Positions 8,341 to 16,950 of a stretch of 35,001 bases of DNA are shown in pieces. Position numbers and translations under genes: made by a program. Position 1 is the stretch's first letter. The number at the start of each line of letters is the position of its first letter. Origin of the DNA: Candidatus Saccharimonadota bacterium (GTDB lineage: Bacteria; Patescibacteriota; Saccharimonadia; Saccharimonadales; Saccharimonadaceae); assembly GCA_012270305.1 (NCBI GenBank), contig JAAXIO010000041.1, positions 1-35,001 of the forward strand, in the 5' to 3' direction. Under the pieces are notes generated by a model. That model was given only the letters and a program-made list of their open reading frames with translations. It searched no databases and was not told the DNA's origin.

Positions 8341-9690
8341 ATGCAACCATCTACCATTACCGTCTTGGGAGCGGGGTATGTAGGACTTACTACAGCCGCC
8401 CTATTGGCACATGCCGGCTATACAGTATACGCACTCGAACCAAACAAAGCGCGACTTGATGTCATTAAGCAGGGTCGTTCATTCTTTTACGAAGCCGGTC
8501 TCGACCCTGTAATTAAAACCGCGCTTGAATCAGGTAAATTCATCCCAACCAATTCATACGAAGACAGCGTGCCCGGTAGCGACGTAGTATTTTCCTGCGT
8601 AGGTACTCCAGATAATCCTGATGGTAGCTCAAATCTTAGCTATGTTTTTTCGGCAGCAGAGCAAGCTGCAAAACTCATGAAGCAATCAGCAGTATTTGTT
8701 CAAAAGAGCACCGTACCCGTGGGAACAGGTGCTAAAATTCAAGAACTTTTCAGTACAATTAACCAGTCTTTACACTATGTCTCAAATCCTGAATTTCTTC
8801 GTGAAGGCACCGCTCTTGAAGATACTCTATTTTTTGACCGTGTTGTTGCCGGCGGTGACCATACTGAATCAGTTCAAACAGTCTTGAGTCTTTATCACCA
8901 ACTAGAAGCACAACGTGACTCAATTGCAGCGATCGCTGCTATTACTAGCACCGAAGCTAAAGGTGAGTACATTGCAACTGGCCTAGCCAGCGCAGAGCTC
9001 ATCAAAGTCACCGCAAATGCGTTCTTGGCACTTAAAATATCGTTCGCTAACTCAATTGCAAAACTCGCCGATAAGTCAGGTGCCGATGTTGTTGAAGTTA
9101 TGGATGCAGTTGGTGCCGATAAGCGTATTGGTCGCGCATTCTTAAACGCAGGCCGTGGCTATGGCGGCGGTTGCTTCCCTAAAGATGTAAGTGGGTTAAT
9201 TTCTAGTGGGTTAGACTACGGTGTAGATCTTGAAATCATGCAAGCAGCCCAAGGTGTAAATGGCAGCATGCCTGGCTATGTTGCCGAAAAGCTCCTGCAA
9301 GCACTTAATGGAAACCTTGAAGGTGCAAGCATCGCCATACTCGGGCTAGCCTTTAAAGCCGGTACAAGCGATAGTCGTAAGTCACCAGGTGTTGCCATTG
9401 CTAATATACTTTCAAAAGCGGGTGCAGTAGTAACCGCATACGACCCTAAGGCGAACGAAGAAGCCAAAGAAGATCTTCTTAGCAATATAACGCTCGTTGA
9501 TTCATTAGATGATTGTGTTCAAAACGCCACAGCAGTTGTTATTGCTACCGAATGGTCAGAATTTGCAAGCTTACCTGTCACATTCTACCAACAAATAAAC
9601 TCCTCGCTCATTATTGTAGATGCGGTGAATAAATTAGATAAACACGCGCTCGCTCAATCCAACTTACAATACATTGGCATAGGGCGTTAG
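8341..9690 (+). CDS. UDP-glucose/GDP-mannose dehydrogenase family (probable UDP-glucose 6-dehydrogenase)
   Basis: 449 residues from the ATG at 8341. That start is chosen because the -10 box TATAAT covers the upstream in-frame ATG at 8332. The N-terminal NAD-binding fold is TVLGAGYVGLTTAALL, followed by CVGTPDNPDG, QKSTVPVGT and NPEFLREGTA. The central helix LIKVTANAFLALKISFANSI precedes the catalytic Cys278 in GYGGGCFPKD. The C-terminal UDP-binding domain contains GLAFKAGTSDSRKSP. The family oxidises a nucleotide sugar C6 to the acid with two NAD+, most often UDP-glucose to UDP-glucuronate. UDP-GlcNAc or UDP-ManNAc as substrate cannot be excluded from sequence. It supplies a uronic acid for the island. 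It is followed after 21 bases by a GT2 gene with its own promoter. Confidence 0.93.
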   Translation: MQPSTITVLGAGYVGLTTAALLAHAGYTVYALEPNKARLDVIKQGRSFFYEAGLDPVIKTALESGKFIPTNSYEDSVPGSDVVFSCVGTPDNPDGSSNLSYVFSAAEQAAKLMKQSAVFVQKSTVPVGTGAKIQELFSTINQSLHYVSNPEFLREGTALEDTLFFDRVVAGGDHTESVQTVLSLYHQLEAQRDSIAAIAAITSTEAKGEYIATGLASAELIKVTANAFLALKISFANSIAKLADKSGADVVEVMDAVGADKRIGRAFLNAGRGYGGGCFPKDVSGLISSGLDYGVDLEIMQAAQGVNGSMPGYVAEKLLQALNGNLEGASIAILGLAFKAGTSDSRKSPGVAIANILSKAGAVVTAYDPKANEEAKEDLLSNITLVDSLDDCVQNATAVVIATEWSEFASLPVTFYQQINSSLIIVDAVNKLDKHALAQSNLQYIGIGR

Positions 9691-9698
9691 ATAAGCTG

Positions 9699-9704
9699 TA
9701 TACT
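9699..9704 (+). promoter_or_regulatory. -10 box of the GT2 gene (leaderless)
   Basis: TATACT ends 7 bases before the ATG at 9712, directly after the stop codon of the dehydrogenase gene. The spacing predicts that transcription starts at the start codon. Confidence 0.55.
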
Positions 9705-9711
9705 AGTCCAT

Positions 9712-10662
9712 ATGAAAGTCTTTATTCAGATACCCTGCTTAAACGAGGCCGAAACGCTACCGCTAGTCTTTGAAACTATGCCAAAAACACTCCCTGGAGT
9801 TGATTCGGTAGAATGGCTCATCATTGACGACGGCTCAACCGACAACACCATTGAAGTTGCCAAAAAGCTTGGCGTTAAGCACATCGTACGACACCGCCGT
9901 AACATGGGGTTAGCTCGTAGCTTCCGTGATGGCGTTGACTATGCTCTTGCTCACGGCGCAGACATCGTAGTTAATACCGATGGCGACAACCAATACCCGC
10001 AAGAACGTATTAAGGATTTAGTTGCGCCCATTATTAGCGGCGAAGCAGATATTGTTATTGGTGATCGACAAACAGCTACTATCGCTCATTTTTCGGGCTT
10101 TAAAAAACAAATGCAGCAATTCGGTAGCTGGGTAGTCAACCAAGCGGCTGGCACTAATCTACCCGATGCCGCCAGTGGGTTCCGGGCTTATTCCAAGACT
10201 TCACTTATAAAACTCAATATTGTTACACCGTTTAGTTACTGCATGGAGACAATTATTCAAGCTGGCAATAAACGTCTACGAATCGCTAGCGTGGCCATTG
10301 AAACTAACAAAAAAACCCGTGAATCACGCTTGTTTAAAAACATTTGGCAACATATGGGTAAGTCCGGCCAAGCCATTATGCGAAGTTACATCATGTTCAA
10401 GCCACATGTCGTATTTGTTACTCTGGGTATCATATTTGGCTTAGCAGCAGCAATTCCATTCATACGCTTTTTCTATTTCGTGCTCATTGGTCAAGGGGAG
10501 GGTCATTTACAGTCGCTCATTTTTGGTAGTGCAATGCTTGTTGGCTCACTTCTCTCATTCGCGTTGTTAGTAATAGCCGATTTACAAAAGACTAATCGAA
10601 TACTTCTCGAAGATCAGCTAGAGCGAATTAAAGAGATTCAGTACCTCTCAAAAAGCAAATAA
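9712..10662 (+). CDS. GT2 family glycosyltransferase, polyprenyl-phosphate (DPM-like) type
   Basis: 316 residues. The GT-A domain (1-220) shows IPCLNEAETLP, the nucleotide-binding IIDDGSTDN (Asp39-Asp40), the metal-binding NTDGDNQ (Asp90, Asp92) and the acceptor-loop region SGFRAYSK. Two C-terminal membrane helices (about 232-257 and 267-290) follow, with a charged coiled tail. This layout is that of dolichyl/undecaprenyl-phosphate hexose synthases and ArnC/GtrB-like enzymes. These make a polyprenyl-P-sugar on the cytosolic face for use by a membrane transferase outside. The GT-C-like membrane protein at 14.7-16.2 kb is a possible user of such a donor. Donor sugar unknown. The Wzx gene follows after 5 bases, so the two are probably one operon. 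Confidence 0.88.
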   Translation: MKVFIQIPCLNEAETLPLVFETMPKTLPGVDSVEWLIIDDGSTDNTIEVAKKLGVKHIVRHRRNMGLARSFRDGVDYALAHGADIVVNTDGDNQYPQERIKDLVAPIISGEADIVIGDRQTATIAHFSGFKKQMQQFGSWVVNQAAGTNLPDAASGFRAYSKTSLIKLNIVTPFSYCMETIIQAGNKRLRIASVAIETNKKTRESRLFKNIWQHMGKSGQAIMRSYIMFKPHVVFVTLGIIFGLAAAIPFIRFFYFVLIGQGEGHLQSLIFGSAMLVGSLLSFALLVIADLQKTNRILLEDQLERIKEIQYLSKSK

Positions 10663-10667
10663 TACCC

Positions 10668-12050
10668 ATGACTAGCCACCCAAGAAAAAATAAAGCCGGA
10701 AAACGCATACGTGTTCCGAAGCTTTTTTCAACTTCAGATGTTAACTTCGTCGAAATTCTTCGACATTCATCTAAAGCATTTTTGATACTTGTTGGAGCTA
10801 CCGCACTTCAGTTTATTTTTGACCTTTTGCTCGCACAACGGTTCGGGGCAGATGGGTACGGAATTTTTTACCTATGCTTTTCAGTTGTCATGGTACTTGC
10901 CCTTATCGGAAGGTTGGGTATAGATCGAGCTGTTATAAAATTTATTCCCGCTTATATGACTGAAGGGCGTATCAATGCCGCTCGCGGAGTTAGTAATATA
11001 TCAGTTAAAACCTCCCTACTGTTTACGGTACCTATGGCGATTCTTCTATACATATCATCGGACACACTTGCTAGATCTATTTTTAACGAACCAAGTATAG
11101 CCTCTTACCTCAAGATATTTGCATTCGCTATACCCCCATTTGCCCTGTCTTACATATACTCTGGTATTTTAAAGAGTCTTAAAAAAACTGGGCCTTCTCT
11201 TTTTCTTGAAAGAATATCAATTTACTTTGTTGGAATATTATCGGTACTATTACTATCGTCCGGCTGGGGGATTGGCGCTATTATTACCGCCTTCACCCTT
11301 GCTTGCTATGGAACCGCTCTTGCAGGTGCCCTATTAACTTCAAAGTATCTTTATACAGTCACTCCAGCTATTTCCTTTAGTAGGCGCAAACTCCTGCTTA
11401 TATCAGGGCCATTACTTTTTGTTATGTTTGCAACTCAAATGAATGGCCAAGCGAGCGTTCTATTACTTGGTGTATTTGGATCTACGGTTGATGTAGGCGT
11501 ATTTAACGTTGCGTTAAAAATATCCATGCTAATGAGTATTGTCTTGGCGGCTATTACAACCATATCTGCCACAAAAATATCCGAACTTTACTACAGTAAT
11601 CAAATTAAAGAGCTTGAACTAGTACTCAGTAAATCTAGTGCCCTGGCGGTTATCTTGGCCCTGCCGCTACTATTACTCATGACCTTATTCCCAAATTTCT
11701 TACTTGCATTATTCGGCTCTGAGTTCTTACCTGGGCGTGAAGCTTTAGTATTACTTGGCATTGCGCAGTTTATTAATGCAACACTAGGTGCATCAATTTT
11801 TGCACTCGGACTAACAGGTGGAGAGCGTAAATTAGCACTAGTAGTGGGAACATCGCTACTCGTAAATATTTCGCTCGGCTTTTTACTCATACCATTGTTT
11901 GGGGTTATTGGAGCGGGCATTGCCACTAGTTTAACTATTACCCTAAGCAACGTGATACTTGTTATCGTAGTTAAACGTACACTTGGAGTATGGCTTTTGC
12001 CGTTTGTAGCGCTAAGGTCATGGGCACGAAGCGCACTAGCCCTCAAGTAA
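10668..12050 (+). CDS. Oligosaccharide flippase (Wzx-type, MOP superfamily)
   Basis: 460 residues, with about 12-14 hydrophobic spans after a basic 35-residue N-terminal tail. The first helix pair (LILVGATALQFIFDLLLAQRFGADGYGIF) and the following LIGRLGIDRAVIKFIP match the start of polysaccharide biosynthesis/Wzx proteins (PF01943/PF13440). The role is to flip undecaprenyl-PP-linked oligosaccharides across the membrane. It works with the sugar-1-P transferase at 1.8 kb and a Wzy/ligase-like protein. It begins 5 bases after the GT2 gene. Its 3' end overlaps the end of the convergent glycerophosphotransferase gene by 15 bases (12036-12050). Confidence 0.88.
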   Translation: MTSHPRKNKAGKRIRVPKLFSTSDVNFVEILRHSSKAFLILVGATALQFIFDLLLAQRFGADGYGIFYLCFSVVMVLALIGRLGIDRAVIKFIPAYMTEGRINAARGVSNISVKTSLLFTVPMAILLYISSDTLARSIFNEPSIASYLKIFAFAIPPFALSYIYSGILKSLKKTGPSLFLERISIYFVGILSVLLLSSGWGIGAIITAFTLACYGTALAGALLTSKYLYTVTPAISFSRRKLLLISGPLLFVMFATQMNGQASVLLLGVFGSTVDVGVFNVALKISMLMSIVLAAITTISATKISELYYSNQIKELELVLSKSSALAVILALPLLLLMTLFPNFLLALFGSEFLPGREALVLLGIAQFINATLGASIFALGLTGGERKLALVVGTSLLVNISLGFLLIPLFGVIGAGIATSLTITLSNVILVIVVKRTLGVWLLPFVALRSWARSALALK

Positions 12051-13199
12051 TTGTTTTAGACGCTTGAAGTATCGCTCCGTCGCACGACCATCAAGGGTGT
12101 CGCCGTAAGCAACTTTTTTTATATGATCAATAGAATCTTTGTTCTCCTCAATATAGGACGATGGGGTGTCCAGGTACCTTTTGATAATGTCTTTAAATAT
12201 GCCAATGTCACTTACTATTGGTCCAAACCTATTTGCTGGTGTACAACGCGTACTTAACTCTTTCCCCACAAATGGCGGCTGGCCGTCAATAAACACAACA
12301 GGTCGTTCAGTAACCATAAAATCGAACGCAATTGACGACCAGTCGGTCACTACTATGTCGGCAATCGATATTATCTCTTCCGTATCTGGATAATCATGTG
12401 ATGATAAAGCGGTTATATTACTACTTGCCGCACTCAAATCATCGCTTAACATATGCGCCCTAAATACAACATGGCTATTCGTAGCATCGGCTAATGCATT
12501 TAATTCACTTATGAAATCAGTTGACGTAAGCCCAAAGGGAAGTTCACTTCTATCCGGGTTATTATGCTTCCAAGTAGGTGCAATTAGTATGATTTTTTTA
12601 TCGAGTGGTAAGCCATATTTTTGGCATACAGAAACTTTATTATACCCACCCATAACAAGCTTATCTACTCGGCCATATCCAGTTACTTCTAAATGAGAGC
12701 GTAGCTTGTAACGTTCACGGTAGAAGTCTTTCATCGCAGGTGAAGACACCCAAATTTCTGAATAGTTGTTTAAATAATTCATTATCATAGGTGTTTGGTT
12801 CTTAAGCATTGGTAAGCCATGCCACACATCAACAAGTTTCAAGCTTGTCCATTTGGCATAGTACCGTAAGGTTAGCGAACCGTAATTCGTAACTATCACA
12901 TCACTCTGAGCTACTCGTATCATGTCGATGGGATTAAGCATACTTAGAGTTGGTAATTTATGCTTTCCGTCATATATCTTTAGGTACTCAGGGAAGGCCA
13001 AAAAATACATTTCAATTGATGAGTCATGGAGCTGTATATATTCCATCAACGCCTGACTGTTGCCATGCATCTGATAAAAGAATACAACACGTTTTGTGCG
13101 TTTTGGTTTAAAAAATCGAAATGGAATTGAAAATATAATATTTATGCCGCTAATAAGCAGCATAATCCAGTGTGACAAGTTATCTTTTTCAACCTTCAT
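12036..13199 (-). CDS. CDP-glycerol:glycerophosphotransferase family protein (TagB/TagF-like)
   Basis: 387 residues, last gene of a four-gene minus-strand operon. It belongs to PF04464 (Glyphos_transf): DVWHGLPM with the probable catalytic His127, APTWKHNN (about 208), FRAH (His249), TDWSSIAFDF (about 285-294) and the terminal GRATERYF. A hydrophobic stretch (about 11-28) can anchor it at the membrane. Family members add one (TagB) or many (TagF) glycerol-phosphate units from CDP-glycerol to a lipid-linked or glycan acceptor. The length, close to TagB and lacking the N-terminal domain of TagF, favours single or limited addition. Its ATG overlaps the TGA of the tagD-like gene (ATGA), so donor synthesis and use are coupled. 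The 3' end overlaps the Wzx gene by 15 bases. Confidence 0.9.
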   Translation of the reverse strand: MKVEKDNLSHWIMLLISGINIIFSIPFRFFKPKRTKRVVFFYQMHGNSQALMEYIQLHDSSIEMYFLAFPEYLKIYDGKHKLPTLSMLNPIDMIRVAQSDVIVTNYGSLTLRYYAKWTSLKLVDVWHGLPMLKNQTPMIMNYLNNYSEIWVSSPAMKDFYRERYKLRSHLEVTGYGRVDKLVMGGYNKVSVCQKYGLPLDKKIILIAPTWKHNNPDRSELPFGLTSTDFISELNALADATNSHVVFRAHMLSDDLSAASSNITALSSHDYPDTEEIISIADIVVTDWSSIAFDFMVTERPVVFIDGQPPFVGKELSTRCTPANRFGPIVSDIGIFKDIIKRYLDTPSSYIEENKDSIDHIKKVAYGDTLDGRATERYFKRLKQLLEG

Positions 13200-13597
13200 G
13201 ATCTATCATTTACATTTTTATGAATATCTTTAATTGCCGTTGATGATATGTTGGGCGTGCGCGGTAAATATACAAGTTCACATATGCTGGCTAAGTTATC
13301 GAATTCGCCTTGCCAATCATTGCCCATAACAAAAACATTGATATTATGTAATTCTATATCTTTTTCTTTCTGATTCCAATCGTTTTCGGATATAATTTCA
13401 TCTACGTATGTAATAGCTGAAAGCATCTCTTTGCGTTTTTCATAATCAAAATACGATGTCTTCCCTTTGGCTTTGTTAAATTCATCAGACGATAGGCCAA
13501 CCACTAAATAATCTCCGTGCTCTTTAGCACGCCTTAGCAGTTCTAAGTGTCCATAATGCAAAAGATCAAATGTGCCGTAGGTTATAACTTTTTTCAT
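13196..13597 (-). CDS. tagD: Glycerol-3-phosphate cytidylyltransferase
   Basis: 133 residues from the ATG at 13597, close to the usual 129-132 of TagD/GCT. It begins MKKVITYGTFDLLHYGH with the HxGH nucleotidyltransferase motif at residues 14-17. VVGLSSDEFN, the YVDEII strand and TPNISSTAIK near the end (the TxGxSTT-like loop) are all family positions. The reaction is glycerol-3-P + CTP to CDP-glycerol + PPi. An upstream TTG (13627) would add ten residues unlike any TagD, so the ATG is preferred; GGTGAAG lies upstream of it. It ends in an ATGA overlap with the CDP-glycerol glycerophosphotransferase, its obvious partner. Confidence 0.93.
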   Translation of the reverse strand: MKKVITYGTFDLLHYGHLELLRRAKEHGDYLVVGLSSDEFNKAKGKTSYFDYEKRKEMLSAITYVDEIISENDWNQKEKDIELHNINVFVMGNDWQGEFDNLASICELVYLPRTPNISSTAIKDIHKNVNDRS

Positions 13598-13619
13598 AAA
13601 ATACACTTCACCACACCGG

Positions 13620-14714
13620 TCATTCAACCATACTTTTCATAGAAGCAATATACTGCTTTGCAACCGCTTCCCAGCTGAATTTTTTTATAGTATAAGACCG
13701 AGCAGCTACACCAAATTGATGCTTTGTTGTATCAGTACACACGTTGATAATCGTATCAATATAGCATGAAGCATCCTTTGGCTGGACCAGTATTCCGTTC
13801 TTTCCATCCGTAATTGCATCTTGGATTCCTTCGAGCTTTGATGCTATCACGATCCGTTCAGCGGAAGCGGCCTCAAGCGCCACCAGACCAAAGCCCTCCA
13901 TGTCGCCCGGCACTGGAATGTTTGGCATTACATAAATATCAGCACAATTATACAGAGCGTGCAGCACATCATCGTTAATCCTACCAAGCATGTGCACCAC
14001 TTCTTGAAGCCCATGTCTTTTAACCGCTTCTCTCACGTTATCCAAGTCAGGACCAGTACCGGACACAAAGTAGACTACGTCTCTATTCATTTTTTTAACT
14101 AATTCCGGCAATACGGCATCAATAAACCACGCTACACCTTTACGCTTTACCAGTCTTCCGCCGCTATGTACAATTAATGATTTCTCCAAGTTTGCTACGT
14201 GCATACCTGTTGCGGTTGCGATTACGTCAAGCTGCTGCTTACGTGGCTTCGAGGAATAGAATTTATCCTCAACGCCATTATTTATTACCTCAACTGCTAT
14301 ATCTCCCAAACTTTCAATAACGGCAGCTTTAGATTCTTCACTAACAGCTATAATTTTGCCCTGCCTTTTTATGCACGGTAATATTATCTTTCTATAAAAT
14401 GTATTTTTATAAGTCACTTCTAACCCATGAATAGTTACGACCGTCTTGGTCTTAAATAAAAACCTAAGCACTACTCCGATTGGCGCCATAAGCCCATCTT
14501 GCAAATATATTGTGTCATATTTGCCAAACATCAGTTTGCCGCATGCGCGCAGAAACAACCATGGATATATTAAGGGAAGCCATTTATTGTCGCCTCCCCA
14601 TTTTATTAACGCAACTTCTTCATGCCGAATCAATTCACCATACAGATTGACTGCCATGTTCTCCATGCCGCCCGTACTTGGTGGATATTTTCTAGTAATG
14701 AATAATATCTTCAT
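13620..14714 (-). CDS. GT4 family glycosyltransferase
   Basis: 364 residues. GT-B fold: the N-terminus FITRKYPPSTGGMENMA has the GG acceptor loop of GT4 enzymes, VVTIHGLEVTYKN and VSEESKAAV follow, and the C-terminal half has HSGGRLVKRKGV and the donor-binding EGFGLVALEAAS (intact E-x7-E). It resembles PimA/PimB-like mannosyltransferases in general layout. The donor is unknown, with GDP-mannose or GDP-rhamnose both available in this locus. Second gene of the operon: it starts 8 bases after the stop of the multi-span membrane protein and its stop lies 22 bases before the tagD ATG. It may build the acceptor that the glycerophosphotransferase decorates. Confidence 0.85.
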   Translation of the reverse strand: MKILFITRKYPPSTGGMENMAVNLYGELIRHEEVALIKWGGDNKWLPLIYPWLFLRACGKLMFGKYDTIYLQDGLMAPIGVVLRFLFKTKTVVTIHGLEVTYKNTFYRKIILPCIKRQGKIIAVSEESKAAVIESLGDIAVEVINNGVEDKFYSSKPRKQQLDVIATATGMHVANLEKSLIVHSGGRLVKRKGVAWFIDAVLPELVKKMNRDVVYFVSGTGPDLDNVREAVKRHGLQEVVHMLGRINDDVLHALYNCADIYVMPNIPVPGDMEGFGLVALEAASAERIVIASKLEGIQDAITDGKNGILVQPKDASCYIDTIINVCTDTTKHQFGVAARSYTIKKFSWEAVAKQYIASMKSMVE

Positions 14715-14722
14715 GTACGCAG

Positions 14723-16201
14723 CTAGTTTTCTTTGATAAATGGCTCAATTACTTCAGCAGCCTGATCATTTATACTATAGTTGTCGCGATCCCAGTATAT
14801 ATTTTCGGGAGTTGTGAGCAGATAGGTAGTGATGCCAGCTCCTTGACTCAGTGATAGTAAAACGATAGTCCCGAGAACAAGCTTTAAATACTTACGAGCT
14901 CCAAGCAGTAGACTGATTGAATAAACCGCAAGTGCAATGAATATTGGTAATACTGGCACTAGATATCTTGCTCGGACGCCAACCAACTGTCCGTATTTTA
15001 CATATGAGCTATACTCACTGGAGATCAAAATTGCTACATAGCCCACCGTCACTGCTACTAATAAAATCTTAGCTCGATCAGTAAGTATTTCTCTTAAGCA
15101 GACCAATATCAATAGTATTGCTATCGGAAAAAGCCATGCATAAAGTTTAATAACTATTGGCAGTTGGGTTGCGGATCCTTTTTCCAATGTATTCGTCATA
15201 GTATTGGTCATGGTAGGCATCCACATAGTCACAATGTAATTTATGTATCCAACTGGTTGAAACTCTGAACTTTTATTTTCTCTTATACGCTCATAGATCG
15301 AGTAGTCAACAAATTTCCGGCACCTATCGAGACTCATTGTATTTTCGCATGACGTGGATGGTCTACCGTATAGTATTGTATTTGTCACAGGTCGCTCAAG
15401 AAAAAAACCTAGTGACACTACTAAACATAGGCCGATCAGCACTCCATGTAGTGGCTTAATCCGCTTAGCGTCATTTATGAGTATCTTTGGCAGGCGCTTT
15501 CCGTGGGTTGTAATTAGACTATATGCAAGATAGGCAAATAGAGGGACAACTAGTGCAAGGGAGGTGTACTTGATGAGTGACACTAATAAACCAAGTATCA
15601 ATAGATAAAGGAGTTTATCAATGCGCACTTTGTCACGATTTTTAATAATTGTCACTGAAAGTGACAGCATTATTGCAAACAGCAGAAACGCGGCATTATC
15701 ATAATTAATAATCCCAGCAAGTAGCGCGGCTGCGGGGGTAAGTGCAAAAATAAGTAACGAAAAGTTAACTATTGATGCTGAAAAACCCGACACTTGTATG
15801 AGTGCCTTTCTCATAAAAATAACAGCACCAACAAACATTGCTATATTAATGAATCTTAGACCTATTATTTGAAAACCTTGACTATCGCTTACTGCCTGCA
15901 GTAGTCTAAGCGGCCAGCTCATTAAGTAGTAATACATGTAGGATCCACTTCTCGTGATGTTACCTAGACGATCCCACTCCGGTTTTTGTTCACCCAAAAT
16001 TGGACTTAGTTGCTCTGTGTAAATTTCGATATTTTCAAAGTGACGAAATTCATCATAAATAGTCGGCTTAAAGTTAAAAGCGTACCAAAGAGCCTGGGTT
16101 ACTACTATTGCAAGAATAATGTAAAAAAATTTATTTCCAGAAAGAAAGCCCATCAAGAGAGAGTACTTGCTGTCAAAATACTTTTTCATTTTTGCGTTCA
16201 T
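14723..16201 (-). CDS. Multi-span membrane protein, GT-C / DUF2142-like
   Basis: 492 residues with about 10-12 hydrophobic segments. The first extracytoplasmic loop follows the first helix and carries the acidic cluster TIYDEFRHFE. INYDNAAFLLF appears later. Acidic residues in the first loop and such a NxD motif are features of GT-C polyprenyl-phosphate-sugar transferases and of the DUF2142 family. I call it GT-C-like with moderate confidence. It would use a polyprenyl-P-sugar, such as the one predicted for the GT2 at 9.7 kb, to add sugars outside the membrane. First gene of the operon with GT4, tagD and the glycerophosphotransferase. TATATT (16208-16213, minus strand) ends 6 bases before its ATG, predicting a leaderless transcript for the whole operon. 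Confidence 0.65.
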   Translation of the reverse strand: MNAKMKKYFDSKYSLLMGFLSGNKFFYIILAIVVTQALWYAFNFKPTIYDEFRHFENIEIYTEQLSPILGEQKPEWDRLGNITRSGSYMYYYLMSWPLRLLQAVSDSQGFQIIGLRFINIAMFVGAVIFMRKALIQVSGFSASIVNFSLLIFALTPAAALLAGIINYDNAAFLLFAIMLSLSVTIIKNRDKVRIDKLLYLLILGLLVSLIKYTSLALVVPLFAYLAYSLITTHGKRLPKILINDAKRIKPLHGVLIGLCLVVSLGFFLERPVTNTILYGRPSTSCENTMSLDRCRKFVDYSIYERIRENKSSEFQPVGYINYIVTMWMPTMTNTMTNTLEKGSATQLPIVIKLYAWLFPIAILLILVCLREILTDRAKILLVAVTVGYVAILISSEYSSYVKYGQLVGVRARYLVPVLPIFIALAVYSISLLLGARKYLKLVLGTIVLLSLSQGAGITTYLLTTPENIYWDRDNYSINDQAAEVIEPFIKEN

Positions 16202-16207
16202 TGCTTA

Positions 16208-16213
16208 AATATA
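16208..16213 (-). promoter_or_regulatory. -10 box of the GT-C/GT4/tagD/glycerophosphotransferase operon
   Basis: TATATT on the minus strand ends 6 bases before the ATG at 16201, the spacing seen at the other predicted leaderless starts. The 150 bases between here and the next promoter (16214-16362) are AT-rich and show no gene. Confidence 0.5.
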
Positions 16214-16362
16214 ATATCACTCTTAAATCTCTAACGTAAAATAACAACTTATTTAAACAACTAAATTAATATATGATTTATGTTTTTAAAATAGCCATCC
16301 AAATGTTACTTCAAATTGATAGCCCAGTATCTTTATTTGGCATTTTTTCACTTTCAAGCAAA

Positions 16363-16392
16363 TTGACTAAACATAAGTATGTTTGCTACAAT
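16363..16392 (+). promoter_or_regulatory. Promoter with palindromic spacer (candidate operator)
   Basis: TTGACT (-35, 16363-16368) and TACAAT (-10, 16387-16392) are separated by 18 bases, with TG one base before the -10 box. The spacer contains the perfect inverted repeat AAACATA-AG-TATGTTT (16369-16384). A protein bound there would block RNA polymerase, so this is the best operator candidate in the window. It drives the 178-182 residue membrane protein and the large secreted protein. Confidence 0.65.
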
Positions 16393-16404
16393 TAATGTAA
16401 TGTG

Positions 16405-16950
16405 ATGCAAATAGAAAAAAATAAAAATAGCAAAAAACGATACATCGTACTAGGCGCAATTATAGCGCTCGCCACGGGTTCGTTTGCCGTCTATTATTTC
16501 TTTCAGCATTCAAAGCAAGAAAATTATATCAACTTAGAGTCTCCAACGAATGAACAGATTAAAGCGGGATCAAACTCAAAAAATGCCACAGTTAAAGGAG
16601 AGCCAAGGGATACCGGTAATCTTGAGAGCGATCAAGATAACACGAACACCGCCGCCGGTAAGACTCCTCAAATACTAATTACAGCAGCGTCACAAAACAA
16701 TAATATAATACAAGTTCGATCAATAATTCAAAAAGTAACCACTGAAGGTTCATGCACACTCACACTTACAAAAGACCAAACTATAATTCGTAAGTCAGCA
16801 TCTGTTCAAGCACTCGCCGATAGTTCAACTTGCAAAGGTTTTGATATTAGCATAAGTGAATTTCCTGACAAAGGTACTTGGTTGGCAACAGTGTTATACG
16901 AAGACGCTAACGGACGATCGGAGGCATCAAAAAATGTTGTCATTAATTAG
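16405..16950 (+). CDS. Membrane-anchored small extracellular protein, unknown function
   Basis: 181 residues from the ATG at 16405 (a GTG at 16402 is directly in front and could also be used; both lie 9-12 bases after the -10 box, so the leader is only a few bases). A Lys/Asn-rich N-terminus (IEKNKNSKKRY) is followed by one membrane helix (about residues 13-31). Then comes a low-complexity Asn/Ser/Asp/Thr linker (about 35-80), then a compact domain of about 95 residues with two Cys and alternating beta-type segments that could be an Ig-like fold. The orientation rule predicts the domain outside the cell. I do not recognise a family. Its last 17 bases overlap the start of the large secreted protein gene, which points to joint expression. 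Confidence 0.75.
   Translation: MQIEKNKNSKKRYIVLGAIIALATGSFAVYYFFQHSKQENYINLESPTNEQIKAGSNSKNATVKGEPRDTGNLESDQDNTNTAAGKTPQILITAASQNNNIIQVRSIIQKVTTEGSCTLTLTKDQTIIRKSASVQALADSSTCKGFDISISEFPDKGTWLATVLYEDANGRSEASKNVVIN

Noticed and set aside
16856-16933. Extra 26 residues before the signal peptide of the large surface protein.
   Set aside because: The extension lies inside the preceding gene; GGAGG nine bases before 16934 decides the start. A later Met at 16985 would also leave a usable signal peptide but has no such site.
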